The notes below the pieces were generated by a model. That model made no database searches. It had not been told where the DNA came from and saw only the letters and a list, made by a program, of their open reading frames with translations. Position numbers and translations under genes: made by a program. Positions 1-9,000 of a stretch of DNA of 64,000 bases are shown in pieces. Source of the DNA: a virus. Location of the stretch: the IMG/VR virus record IMGVR_UViG_3300035698_011202, positions 1 through 64,000 of that record. The stretch is one strand, 5' to 3'. How positions within the stretch are numbered: position 1 is the stretch's first letter; each line of letters begins with the position of its first letter.

Positions 1-78
1 AATGGGGACTACAGCCTACGAGAAGCGAACGCTGCCATACACAAGCCAGTTTTAAGTAATCATCTTGTTCTGGGAATT

Positions 79-152
79 TGGTACAACCGAGTGGACTCGA
101 ACCACCGACCCCTACCATGTCAAGGTAACAGACTAGTGCTCTAAGTAGTTGA
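79..152 (-). tRNA. tRNA-Val(GAC)-like sequence, divergent or partial
   Basis: On the minus strand the 3' half reads as a normal tRNA. The anticodon stem-loop is TTACC-TTGACAT-GGTAG (anticodon GAC, valine). A five-base variable loop, a T arm GGTGG-TTCGAGT-CCACT and an encoded CCA end at 79-81 follow. The 5' half is poor: a possible D arm TAGA/TCTG has no GG in its loop, and the acceptor stem pairs at only about five of seven positions. The 3' half resembles gammaproteobacterial tRNA-Val(GAC). It may be a decayed phage tRNA, or the tRNA 3' end carried in a phage attachment site. No integrase is visible beside it. Confidence 0.45.
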
Positions 153-170
153 TTAATATAAAGAAAAATA

Positions 171-194
171 GTGTGGAATAATTCCATTCCACAC
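171..194 (-). terminator. Hairpin terminator at end of the leftward late operon
   Basis: There is a perfect 9-bp inverted repeat, GTGTGGAAT / ATTCCACAC, with a 6-nt loop. On the minus strand it is followed by the T-rich tract TATTTTTCTTTA. It lies just downstream of the holin gene, where leftward late transcription would end. Shape and position support a Rho-independent terminator. Confidence 0.65.
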
Positions 195-236
195 TCACGC
201 CACACTAAGAAATCGGTCAGTACGTTTTTTGTACAA

Positions 237-785
237 TTACCTCGGAGGTTTTTCTAAGCCTTGATTATGTCGTTGCTCGTCTTTACTTTGAGAGCTTCTT
301 GAACTACCAAACCAAAAGTTTAGTATCTGCGGAATGGCTGCAGTCATCACGCCTAACAGTATAGCAAGGTCGGTAGGGATTTTAATCTGTGAATGCTGCA
401 CGACAATATAAAGCAGCGTTGCAATCAAGCCAAAGTATCCCACAATAAAAATAGAACTTAAAGTCAGTTGTGGAACGATAGAAGTACGCGTTGCCATCTC
501 ACGGGCCGAGTCTCTATCTTTTTGGTGAAGCTGCTCTTTCTTCAAACCAATCTCAGCCATCTTAGCTTCGAAGGCAAGGTCAGCATTTTTAAGTGCTAGT
601 AATAACTCAGGTGAAGCTTGAGCAAACAGCTTCTCAAGTTCAGCTTCAGGATTTTTAACCGCCACTTCATCACTACCCAGAAATTCGTCAGCTAAAAACT
701 TGACCGCCGTTCCAGCGAAAGGCGTACCAAATGTTCCCGCTAAAATAGGCGCAACTTTTCTAACAATATCTTTCCAATCACTCAT
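237..785 (-). CDS. Holin, gene-transfer-agent 3-TM type
   Basis: A 182-residue protein. It starts with a hydrophobic Gly/Ala-rich segment (about residues 12-37, APILAGTFGTPFAGTAVKF). A charged region with QKDRDSARE follows, then two strong membrane helices (about 104-128 and 137-158). This layout matches the 'holin of 3 TMs' family of gene transfer agents and phages (PF11351), which opens the inner membrane so that endolysin can reach the cell wall. The gene is last in the leftward operon and overlaps the upstream gene by ATGA-type coupling. The nearby endolysin supports the role. Confidence 0.75.
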   Translation of the reverse strand: MSDWKDIVRKVAPILAGTFGTPFAGTAVKFLADEFLGSDEVAVKNPEAELEKLFAQASPELLLALKNADLAFEAKMAEIGLKKEQLHQKDRDSAREMATRTSIVPQLTLSSIFIVGYFGLIATLLYIVVQHSQIKIPTDLAILLGVMTAAIPQILNFWFGSSRSSQSKDEQRHNQGLEKPPR

Positions 786-1002
786 CAGGTTTTAGTCTCC
801 CGTTTTTAAGAATAGGTAAGTTAGGGCCATGTACTCGCTGTAACGCTTTACGTATTTTACGCAAAGCTGTGGTGCGGTTTACATCAAACATCTCAGCTAC
901 GGCTGTGTAACTTTCCGTTTGAATGTACTGGTTAAGATACAAGCGTTCTTCCATATCTGCTTTTGCAAACACAGCAGGGGTCATTAGTTTGGTTATACTC
1001 AT
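778..1002 (-). CDS. Small helix-turn-helix protein in the lysis cassette
   Basis: A 74-residue protein. The start is the ATG inside the conserved leader ATTGACGATG. The core reads as a helix-turn-helix, with YTAVAEMFDVNRTTALRKIR giving the 'helix - FDVN turn - recognition helix' pattern of Fis/resolvase-like or transposase-type domains. It lies between endolysin and holin and overlaps the holin start. It could regulate late or lysis expression, but no target is visible. The family is not recognised. Confidence 0.5.
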   Translation of the reverse strand: MSITKLMTPAVFAKADMEERLYLNQYIQTESYTAVAEMFDVNRTTALRKIRKALQRVHGPNLPILKNGRLKPDE

Positions 1003-1014
1003 CGTCAATATTTC

Positions 1015-1560
1015 CTAAGCTATTCTGTTCTTTAGCCAACCAAACAAAAACGTTTCGTTAGTTTCAGTTTTTTCACTGATGCGAATGTAGTATTCGCCCT
1101 GCAAACAATTTAAAGCTTTTAGCAGTACCGCCTCACCGTGGAGTGTACGTTGACGTAGAAAACTACGTAATGCTTCCTGAGTTTTCTCACCCATGATGCC
1201 ATCCGGTGTTATGTCAAGATAACTGCGCTGCTTTTTATTCAGCGAGTTTAAGGCGCGTTGTAACCAACGTATAGCCGTGACTTCACCGCAATTTATACCG
1301 CTATCAAATACTTCTTCTGCAATGCGTGAGGACTCTTTTTCGATTAGGTCCAGTTGTGGTTGATACCAATACTGCTCAGCGTAGATTTGCACTGCTTCGT
1401 AGCGGGGCATACGTTCCATATCCCCGTAGTACCCAAACTCTCTAGCGACCGCTATGGTAATACCAAAATTGGTTTCACCGCCTGCGTCATCAGGGTTGTT
1501 GACATAACCGCCTTCTTTTTGAATAACGGAATCAATAAACTTTTCTAGTACAGCCCGCAT
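1015..1560 (-). CDS. Endolysin, GH108 N-acetylmuramidase with peptidoglycan-binding tail
   Basis: A 181-residue protein. The N-terminus contains the GH108 signature VIQKEGGYVNNPDDAGGETN followed by FGIT, in which the Glu of EGGY is the expected catalytic acid. The C-terminal half (LDITPDGIMGEKTQEALRSF) matches the small peptidoglycan-binding domain usually fused to GH108 enzymes. It cleaves glycan strands in the periplasm during lysis. There is no signal peptide, so export depends on the holin. Its ATG overlaps the stop of the preceding gene by one base (TAATG). Confidence 0.88.
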   Translation of the reverse strand: MRAVLEKFIDSVIQKEGGYVNNPDDAGGETNFGITIAVAREFGYYGDMERMPRYEAVQIYAEQYWYQPQLDLIEKESSRIAEEVFDSGINCGEVTAIRWLQRALNSLNKKQRSYLDITPDGIMGEKTQEALRSFLRQRTLHGEAVLLKALNCLQGEYYIRISEKTETNETFLFGWLKNRIA

Positions 1561-1949
1561 TATCTCTCACTCACTTGACTAACTTTACGGATAGCTTCAA
1601 CCATTTCGGGTAAAAGTTTTGACAGACCTGATATGCCTGATTCGGTACTATTAGATATTTTTTCTAAATGGGTTAGCCGTTTATTAATAGACTCTAAAAT
1701 TAATTCGTTACGCTGCTCGGTACGTAACATAAACGAAGTAAAGTGAGACTCAATCTCAGGCTTGTCGTAATAATTTTTAGCAATGTTTTGTTTAAAATCC
1801 ATATGCTCTTTCACTATCAAGGTAATAGCTGATGTATTCTTATCAATATTTCCAGTCACGCTTCGGAGAATAAATATACCAATCGTTGTCAACACACCTG
1901 AAAGTGCGACAAGAACTGTCAGTATCGATGTAAAGGCTTGGGTATCCAT
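1560..1949 (-). CDS. Single-pass membrane protein with coiled-coil tail
   Basis: A 129-residue protein. One clear membrane helix is at residues 8-30 (ILTVLVALSGVLTTIGIFIL). It is followed by about 95 polar residues with heptad-like helices (LILESINKRLTHLEKI). It sits directly upstream of the endolysin and is coupled to it by TAATG. An N-terminal anchor plus coiled coil beside the endolysin fits an inner-membrane spanin or antiholin-like protein. No outer-membrane spanin lipobox was found, so this role is only a suggestion. Confidence 0.55.
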   Translation of the reverse strand: MDTQAFTSILTVLVALSGVLTTIGIFILRSVTGNIDKNTSAITLIVKEHMDFKQNIAKNYYDKPEIESHFTSFMLRTEQRNELILESINKRLTHLEKISNSTESGISGLSKLLPEMVEAIRKVSQVSER

Positions 1950-1950
1950 T

Positions 1951-2259
1951 TTACTGCTCCAATAATAAAACTAGCTCTAGCTGGGCGCTGATATAAGCAC
2001 CTAACGCGACAATAGTTTTTAGGTTTTCTAATTCACAGCCGAGCACATTCAACGGGTGAGGTTGGTGCTGGGGCAGTTTTAGTGCTAAGGGTCTAATATA
2101 AAATTGGTTCGAGTGAAGGACGTTGTTGTGATACCTACGCGTTAATTTCTCACAGTCAGGGGTGAGGCGAGGGGATTTAGTAATGGACGTTATGGGGAGT
2201 GCTAACACAACACAATTGCCATCGATAACCAGACAATTGTGTTGTATTTTAACAGGCAT
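1951..2259 (-). CDS. Hypothetical protein upstream of lysis genes
   Basis: A 102-residue protein with no recognised family. It ends one base before the next start (1949), suggesting translational coupling. The start region is duplicated: ATGCCTGTTAAA occurs twice, 14 bp apart, and a separate nine-codon micro-ORF with the conserved leader lies just upstream (ATG at 2292). The choice of start is therefore uncertain. Confidence 0.45.
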   Translation of the reverse strand: MPVKIQHNCLVIDGNCVVLALPITSITKSPRLTPDCEKLTRRYHNNVLHSNQFYIRPLALKLPQHQPHPLNVLGCELENLKTIVALGAYISAQLELVLLLEQ

Positions 2260-2318
2260 CGTTTAACAGGCATAGCCATCTCCATCACTCATCGTCAACC
2301 ACAGGAATTTTAAAAGAC

Positions 2319-2340
2319 AATAGCCCAGTTATGGGCTATT
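2319..2340 (-). terminator. Hairpin terminator after the fibre-adjacent genes
   Basis: Perfect 9-bp stem AATAGCCCA / TGGGCTATT with loop GTTA. On the minus strand it is followed by TGTCTTTTAAAATTCC. It sits between the small gene ending at 2362 and the lysis genes. The short T tract suggests partial termination between tail and lysis modules. Confidence 0.55.
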
Positions 2341-2361
2341 GGTCAATATAGCGAGGCTGTT

Positions 2362-2721
2362 TTAGCTTTGCATAGGGGGGAGTATGACTTCTACTAAATG
2401 CGCTTCACACGCAGTTTCAAGCTCTGCAGCATTTTTTGGTACGCTGTTTAACTGGAAACGAAATTGTTTATTATCCATTTCGTCGCCTTGGTTATTCAAA
2501 TTATAAGGAGGGTGACCGTCATCCATCGCTTTCTGAGTAGGCCAATAGACTATTTGCATGTGGGCCTGAGTATTCATGTCCGACCGTTCAACAGGCTCGT
2601 TTAGATTATTGTTATGATAGACACTCAACGAGCTGTTGCAGTTCATGTTGAAGTTAATAACTTTTATCCTAGCATCTGTCCAAGTTTGGCCTTGTGGGTC
2701 TGTAAATGTTGCAGTAATCAT
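2362..2721 (-). CDS. Hypothetical protein downstream of tail fibre
   Basis: A 119-residue protein beginning MITATFTDPQGQTW. It is rich in Asn and appears mostly beta. Its place directly after the giant fibre and a small possible chaperone suggests a tail-associated or receptor-interaction accessory protein. No family is recognised. The hairpin at 2319-2340 lies just downstream. Confidence 0.55.
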   Translation of the reverse strand: MITATFTDPQGQTWTDARIKVINFNMNCNSSLSVYHNNNLNEPVERSDMNTQAHMQIVYWPTQKAMDDGHPPYNLNNQGDEMDNKQFRFQLNSVPKNAAELETACEAHLVEVILPPMQS

Positions 2722-2739
2722 TTTTTATTCCTGTGTGTT

Positions 2740-3090
2740 TTAAGTTATAGGGTATTGCGCTTTAATAGCTAATACTTCATCTCGCCAAGCCTTTTCAGCC
2801 AGCTCTGTTTTATCGAATTGAAACTCAATAAACATAGGGTCTGACCTCAAGGTGTATGCACTCTTTCTTTTGATTAGGTTTACTTTAGAGGCCGCAGACA
2901 TGCACACCTCAAAGCATTCTTTATCTATATTATAAACTTTACCAACATAATTAAATGTTGGGTCAAACACTATCTCTATCCAATTTTCCAAGTTTTGAGG
3001 AATAGGAAATACTTGGACATTAGTTAAGTTAGTTTTCTCAACAAACGCCCGTGTATAAGTCAGCTCTTCTTTAAATTTACTTCTAAACAT
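2740..3090 (-). CDS. Possible tail fibre assembly protein
   Basis: A 116-residue protein. The ATG at 3090 overlaps the stop of the fibre gene by one base (TGATG), so the two are translated together. An in-frame GTG one codon upstream is an alternative start. The C-terminus, with KAWRDEVLAIKAQYP, recalls the 'W-R-E-L' tails of phage tail assembly chaperones encoded after fibres. That resemblance is weak; the coupling to the fibre is the stronger evidence. Confidence 0.45.
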   Translation of the reverse strand: MFRSKFKEELTYTRAFVEKTNLTNVQVFPIPQNLENWIEIVFDPTFNYVGKVYNIDKECFEVCMSAASKVNLIKRKSAYTLRSDPMFIEFQFDKTELAEKAWRDEVLAIKAQYPIT

Positions 3091-6000
3091 CACCCATTAT
3101 CCTTCTCTACAATGTTAACGCCACTTACCTTAAAGATGGTTGCGTCCTCTCCCGTATTAGTCAACGAAGTCCAACTAGTGTTAGGGCGTACTTTCCAAAT
3201 ATTCGCCCCCTCGCCACCCCAAAGTACAAACTGATTAAGGTCTGACAACGTGTAACTTTCCACTAGGTCAGCTACAGGTAATAACATAGCTTTTATAGTG
3301 TCATTGTTATTTGAAGAACCCAAAACAGACACAAACTGAAAGGCTCTCATATCAGAGGCTAGCGTTATGGTGCCTGAACCCAGACCTGAAGCATTGTAGT
3401 ACAATAAAGTGTAATCTAACTCCATCTCAATGCGCTTAAATGCAGGAGATTGAGCTTGCCAGAATGTACGAGTAATAGTAGTAGGTGTTCCACTAACGCG
3501 GGTCACTTGCAATACATACACTTCCGTAGCATCAGTAACATTAATGTCTTGGTATAAATCATTAATACTTAAATTAGCATTACGGTCGTAGTATCTTCCG
3601 TTTTCATTAGTGTTACTAGACGTGCCTGTGTAAGTCTTATCTACAATAGGTGTTGTTGAGGTTGTATTTCTATAAACACGCACTCTCCAAACAGGACTTG
3701 TGTAATCGGCCCCACCTGAAGATTCACCTGAAAACTGAGATGAAGCTACTAACCTCCATGACAGGTTGACTTTATTTCCTAAAACAGTCACTGCTGGTAA
3801 GGTGGTGGTGATACTTGTACCCGATTGAGAGGTAGTAACACTCTTGGTTGAGTTAGCATTAGTACCTACGTAATAAGGGTTTATCTCAGTACGCGCTTGG
3901 TCTTGTATCGAATCAATGTCTACCGTGTCTTTAGATAACTTTCCATCCAAGAAAGCGTTACCTTCAGCGTCAATAGAGAATATCTGCCTTTTAACACTCA
4001 AGTTATCATTTAGTAATGCGAAGGATATAGGCACTTGGGCATCAGGCGTAATTCTTAAAGACCTTCTATCTCCTGCTGCACCTACAACACCATTCACTTG
4101 TAAGTGTTTAGTCTGTATGGCACCTGAAGAAATCCAGTTAGCAGTAATAGTGTCCTCTAGTCCTACGGGGGGTTCATCGGGTAAGAAGTCATTGAAAGTA
4201 AGAACTTTAGATTTAGCGATGTTTGACCCGTGAGACTTAGCATACATATAACCATTAGCATCTACTTCCCAGTTGTTACCTATTAAGCGGTTACCTCTGA
4301 AATTTTGATTGTTACCGCTAGTGTTACCGTGGAATGTTTGGGCAGCATAATTATAGAAAATTGGTACGGATGTCTGAAAGTACATACTACCAGAAGCAAA
4401 AGCTGTACGTCCGTTAGTGTCTGAATAGAACCTACCATCATTACCATCACCCACTCTAAGGTCACCATTTACTATCACATCATGTGAGAATGTAAATTTA
4501 TCACCCGCCGCTTCATACCTAAGCCTAGTTCCATTATTAATATAAAACCCTGCTTGGTTATCAGATTGCCTTACAAACATTCTGAAAGTAGTGGTGCCCG
4601 ACTCTATGTTTATTGCAGTTTCATCCGATGTTTTACGCACAGTTAAGTCATTACTAAAAGTCTTACTTCCTGTAAAAGTTTGAGTACCTGATAACTTAGC
4701 TAAGTCGCTGTCGTTACCACTTGTCCAAACTTTGTACCTAGCATATCTATTTGAGTCTACGTTTGAGTAATATTCTAAGTCCCCATAATACGTAAAGACA
4801 AAACCACATGTAGCTGCTGAACCCACAGGAGAATAAAAATTAACTACTGTTTTTGAGGCACCAGTAACAGGTAAATTATAAGTACCTGATGCTAATTTAT
4901 TAGCCCAGTTATTATCTTGATTTAGTACACCCCTAGAACTTTTAAAATACTCAGGGCCACTGTGTTCATGATTTATACCTGCATAAGACGCATCTGTAAC
5001 ACTAGCTCTAAACTGAGCAGGGGTTGTGGGCCTTATATAATTATCAGTACTTTGATTAACCTGAGTCATGATGAACTTCACATTACCGTTCGTAGTGCCG
5101 TACTCACTCCTAAATAAGCGAGCTTGAATGTCACCAGAACTGTTACGTTCAACAACGGTATTCACAGTACTTGCAGAGGTTGAACTTTTATTGTTCAAGT
5201 TAGAGGCATTGCTAGATGTACCGTCCAAGCTACCTATAAAGTTAGCATGTAGTGGGCGCAGCGTTGTATGGTTAACACCATCAGCAAAGTAGAAATGACC
5301 ATCACTATGTAACGCCAATCGTCCTTGTTGTCTACCACCCCAATGAAACGCCAAAGCAGGAGCATAAGCATTAGAAGACTGACTAGTACCTACATAGTTA
5401 GTCTCTCTGAGTTCAATAGCTGCGTTCTGATAACCTCCATTGACGTCTGTAGACAGAAACTTATTATTTCCTTTAAACACGTTATTTGCTACAGCGTAAG
5501 CGCCGTTAGTGACGGTCTTGGCGTTACCATCAAGTTCACCTTCAAACGTATTACCTTTAAAGTTAGGAGCCTGAAACAGTCCACTAGCATGAAATATTGC
5601 CTGAGTAGTTCCGTTATAACCATTTTGCTGACCTGAAAGTATCCGGATGCTATTATCAGAGGCTAATATTAAGTCTTCAGTAGTGTGGTCATTTTCATAG
5701 TAACCTAAGCCTATAAGAACTTTCTCTGGTGCATCTCCTGCAAACACCATACAAGTTGAATCACTGTGAAAGGCTAATGCGTTCTGCAAGCTGTGTGTAA
5801 AAATACCACCACTTGAAGACTTAATTAAATATCTACGCACATTTCCAGAGTTGTTAAAGTTCAACTCACCTGTGAGTGTTCCTCCCGCTAACGGTATATA
5901 AGCAGCAAGCTGAGATTGCATAGCTACGTTACTTCCGTCCCATACTAATTTACCACTAGCGTTACCTAATGCTAAACCTGCTGCCGTAGGTGTATTTCCT

Positions 6001-9000
6001 CCCTCATGTATAAATATAGCACCACTACGTATAAAGCCATTGACTTGCAGACCTGCTCCACTGCCTGATGTTATCTCACCGTTTATGTGCAATTTACTAG
6101 ATATGGAAGCAATGCCCGTCATCACAGGGTTAGTAGATTTAACAAAATCAGAGGCGTGTAATCCGTCTAACTTATCAGCATCCAAGCCCGAACCTGTACC
6201 GTGGTTCATAGAGTTCCAAGAGTTTACCAACGTACAAGAAACTTTTTTAGTGCCTGTAGGCTCCACTTCATCAACAATACGCTCAACTGTGTTTACGTTT
6301 GTCGCTCCTCCCGCGTCCCTTACATGAACGTTAAAAGAGTTCCAGTAGGACTGTCTAGGCCACCAAAAACACAAGACACCTTGATGCTCTAATAATTTTA
6401 TAACCCCGTTAAAGTTACCCCCGCTGTTTATTCCCGAAACGCTTAATATAGTATCGTTATACAAGTATCCTTGAACCGTTATGATAAATGGAGGATTGCT
6501 TGAAGAATAACTCTTGCCAGATACTTCCATGACAAAAGAAGCACCGTTTTTTGCAGTTGCAGCAATACGAGTCTTTACTAGCGTTCCATTAACAAAGTTG
6601 CTTCCTGACTGTATACGGTCTAATTGCTGTACAGTAAGGCCATTAAGAAGGCCCGCATTAGTAGCATTAGTAGCATTAGTAGCATTAGTAGCATTAGTAG
6701 CATTAGTAGCGTTAGTAGCTGTGGCTGCGTTGCCTGTAATGCTTTGAGGTATATTGCCCTCGTGTATTAACTTCTTCCAAGACGCAAAACTAGCGTTAGA
6801 ATACCTACGCATGTAAAGGTCATCGTTATCACCAAAAGCAAGTTGTTTTCCATAAGGCCCGCTATGGCTATTCATCCATACAACACCGTTAGCATTATTA
6901 CCGCTAAAAGGTTTGTTGCTAGCATCCCCGCTATATCGTTGATACGTTAGAGTGTCAGCAGAAGTATTTGGAATCGTATTTAAGTTGCCAGTGCCTCCTC
7001 CTGATAATGTCTTAGCACTATTTGCGTTACCACTTAGATTACCTTCAAAATTTGTTGCTTTAACTGTACCTGTACTGCCTTCATAAGTGAAGGAAGTGTG
7101 ACTATGTATTGTACCGCTCACGTTAACTGTGACAGGGTATTTACCACTAAATGTTGTAGGAATAGACGTAAGTTTTGTCGCGGTTGATGAGTTACCTTCT
7201 AAAGCTCCCTTGAACGTTGTCGCCGTAACTTTCTTAGTCGAAGGGTTGTAATTAAAATGTGACCCAGAATCATATAATTGAGAGCTACCATTATGCCAAA
7301 CAATCGAATAATCAGTATTATTACTGGTATTCTCTGACACTAAAGACTTACTTGCACGTCCATCTAAGGCTCCTTTAAATGTTGTTGCAGATATTTCACC
7401 CGCTCCGGGCTTTACCTCTATAGTAGTAACAGACCTGAGATCAGAACTATTAGCAGCATGGAATACGAGATTAAAAGAATCAAAGGCAGAACTGTTTTGT
7501 ATTATACTAGCAGGTATTGAAATATCTGCAGTGCCGTCAAAACTTACACCGTTTATCTTTCTTGACGAGTATAGCTTAGTAGCACTAACCGCTTGACCTG
7601 AGTATTCCGAAGTGCGGGCAGTGTCTGCGTTTCCTGACAGTCTACCCTTGAATATGGAAGCTTCTACAATCCCTGTACTACCTTCATAAGTAAACGCGCT
7701 ATGGCTGTTTATTATACCATCAACACTCGCAGCTACAGGATGCTTCCCACTAAAGTTTTGTGCTATATAAGCTAACTTAGTAGCTGTATCGGCGTTACCT
7801 ACTAGCCCACCTGCAGCATATAGTTTACCGTCAGTCCTGAAGTCATAGTTACCGCCTGTAGCATTTTGACTAGTACCAACTGTGGTAGTGTGAATAGCCG
7901 TTGCGCCTGTGTATGAGTGACTGTCTTGAAAAGAGACAACTTCAGTATTAGCTGTAAATACGTCACACGCCATGTTAGTGCTACCTGAGCCGCCTAGACG
8001 CATAACTTCTATGGCGAATTTGTCATTACCGTTACTCGTAATCCTTATAGAGAGTTGCGCATAAGGCCCAGAGTGGCTTTTCACTAATATATCATTAGAG
8101 TGACTACACATAACATTTACTTCTGCGTTTACTACAACACCACTACTAGTCCCCGTAAAAGAGAAAGTAGCGTTAGAAGCAAGACGAGAGCCTGTAACTA
8201 CAGCTATTACTGTATAAGCATCTTTTGTAATATTAAAAGTTGTACTGTAACGTTTCTTAAAGTCTACATGAGAGAAACTATTCAATTTTGCAGAGTCACT
8301 AGAATAACTAGAAGTAAACGCGTTACCAGTAGTATCTTGATTAAGGCGTGGTAAGTTACTAGCAAAAGAGTTAAGAGTTTGCCATCTCAAGTAGCTATCT
8401 GAACCTGTTGAAATTGCAATCCTATCAGCAGTAACAGCAGTCTCGTTAGCAGACATGTTAAAATAATTGCTAAATATGTAACCATTTTGATGTCTAACTA
8501 CTAATTCGTTACCTGTAAAATCACCAGACCCATCGTTGGCATGAAAGCCATCTACAGTGTCTGCGTCTAAGCCAGAGTTAGGCCCGTGATTTACATCATC
8601 CCATTGCTTACGCCAATTAGACCATGTCGAGTTATATGCTCTTGTGTAAGATTCCCCGTTTACATAGTGTATCGCATGTTGAGCTACTACATTATTATTG
8701 TTACCAAAAGTATTTATTGCGTAGTGTTCTGTAGTAGGATTATTAACATGTGGATCAAATCGATAACCCGATGTTTTACGAGTAGCATTAGGATTTGTAA
8801 AAGCTCCATTTCCTGCCCAAGCAAAGTCATCAACATCTCTAGTACCTAGCAAACTAGCAGTACTCGCGCTACTTGCTGTTCCTGTCAAGTCGCCTACAAA
8901 TACAGCGTGTAAAGAGCACAACGTTGTATGGTCCAGACCATCAGCGAAATAAAAGTCACCATCGCTGTGTAATGCTAAACGTCCTTGTTGCCTACTACCC

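Noticed and set aside
6514-6747. Plus-strand ORF with Leu-Val-Ala repeats
   Set aside because: Antisense of the NAT microsatellite in the fibre gene.
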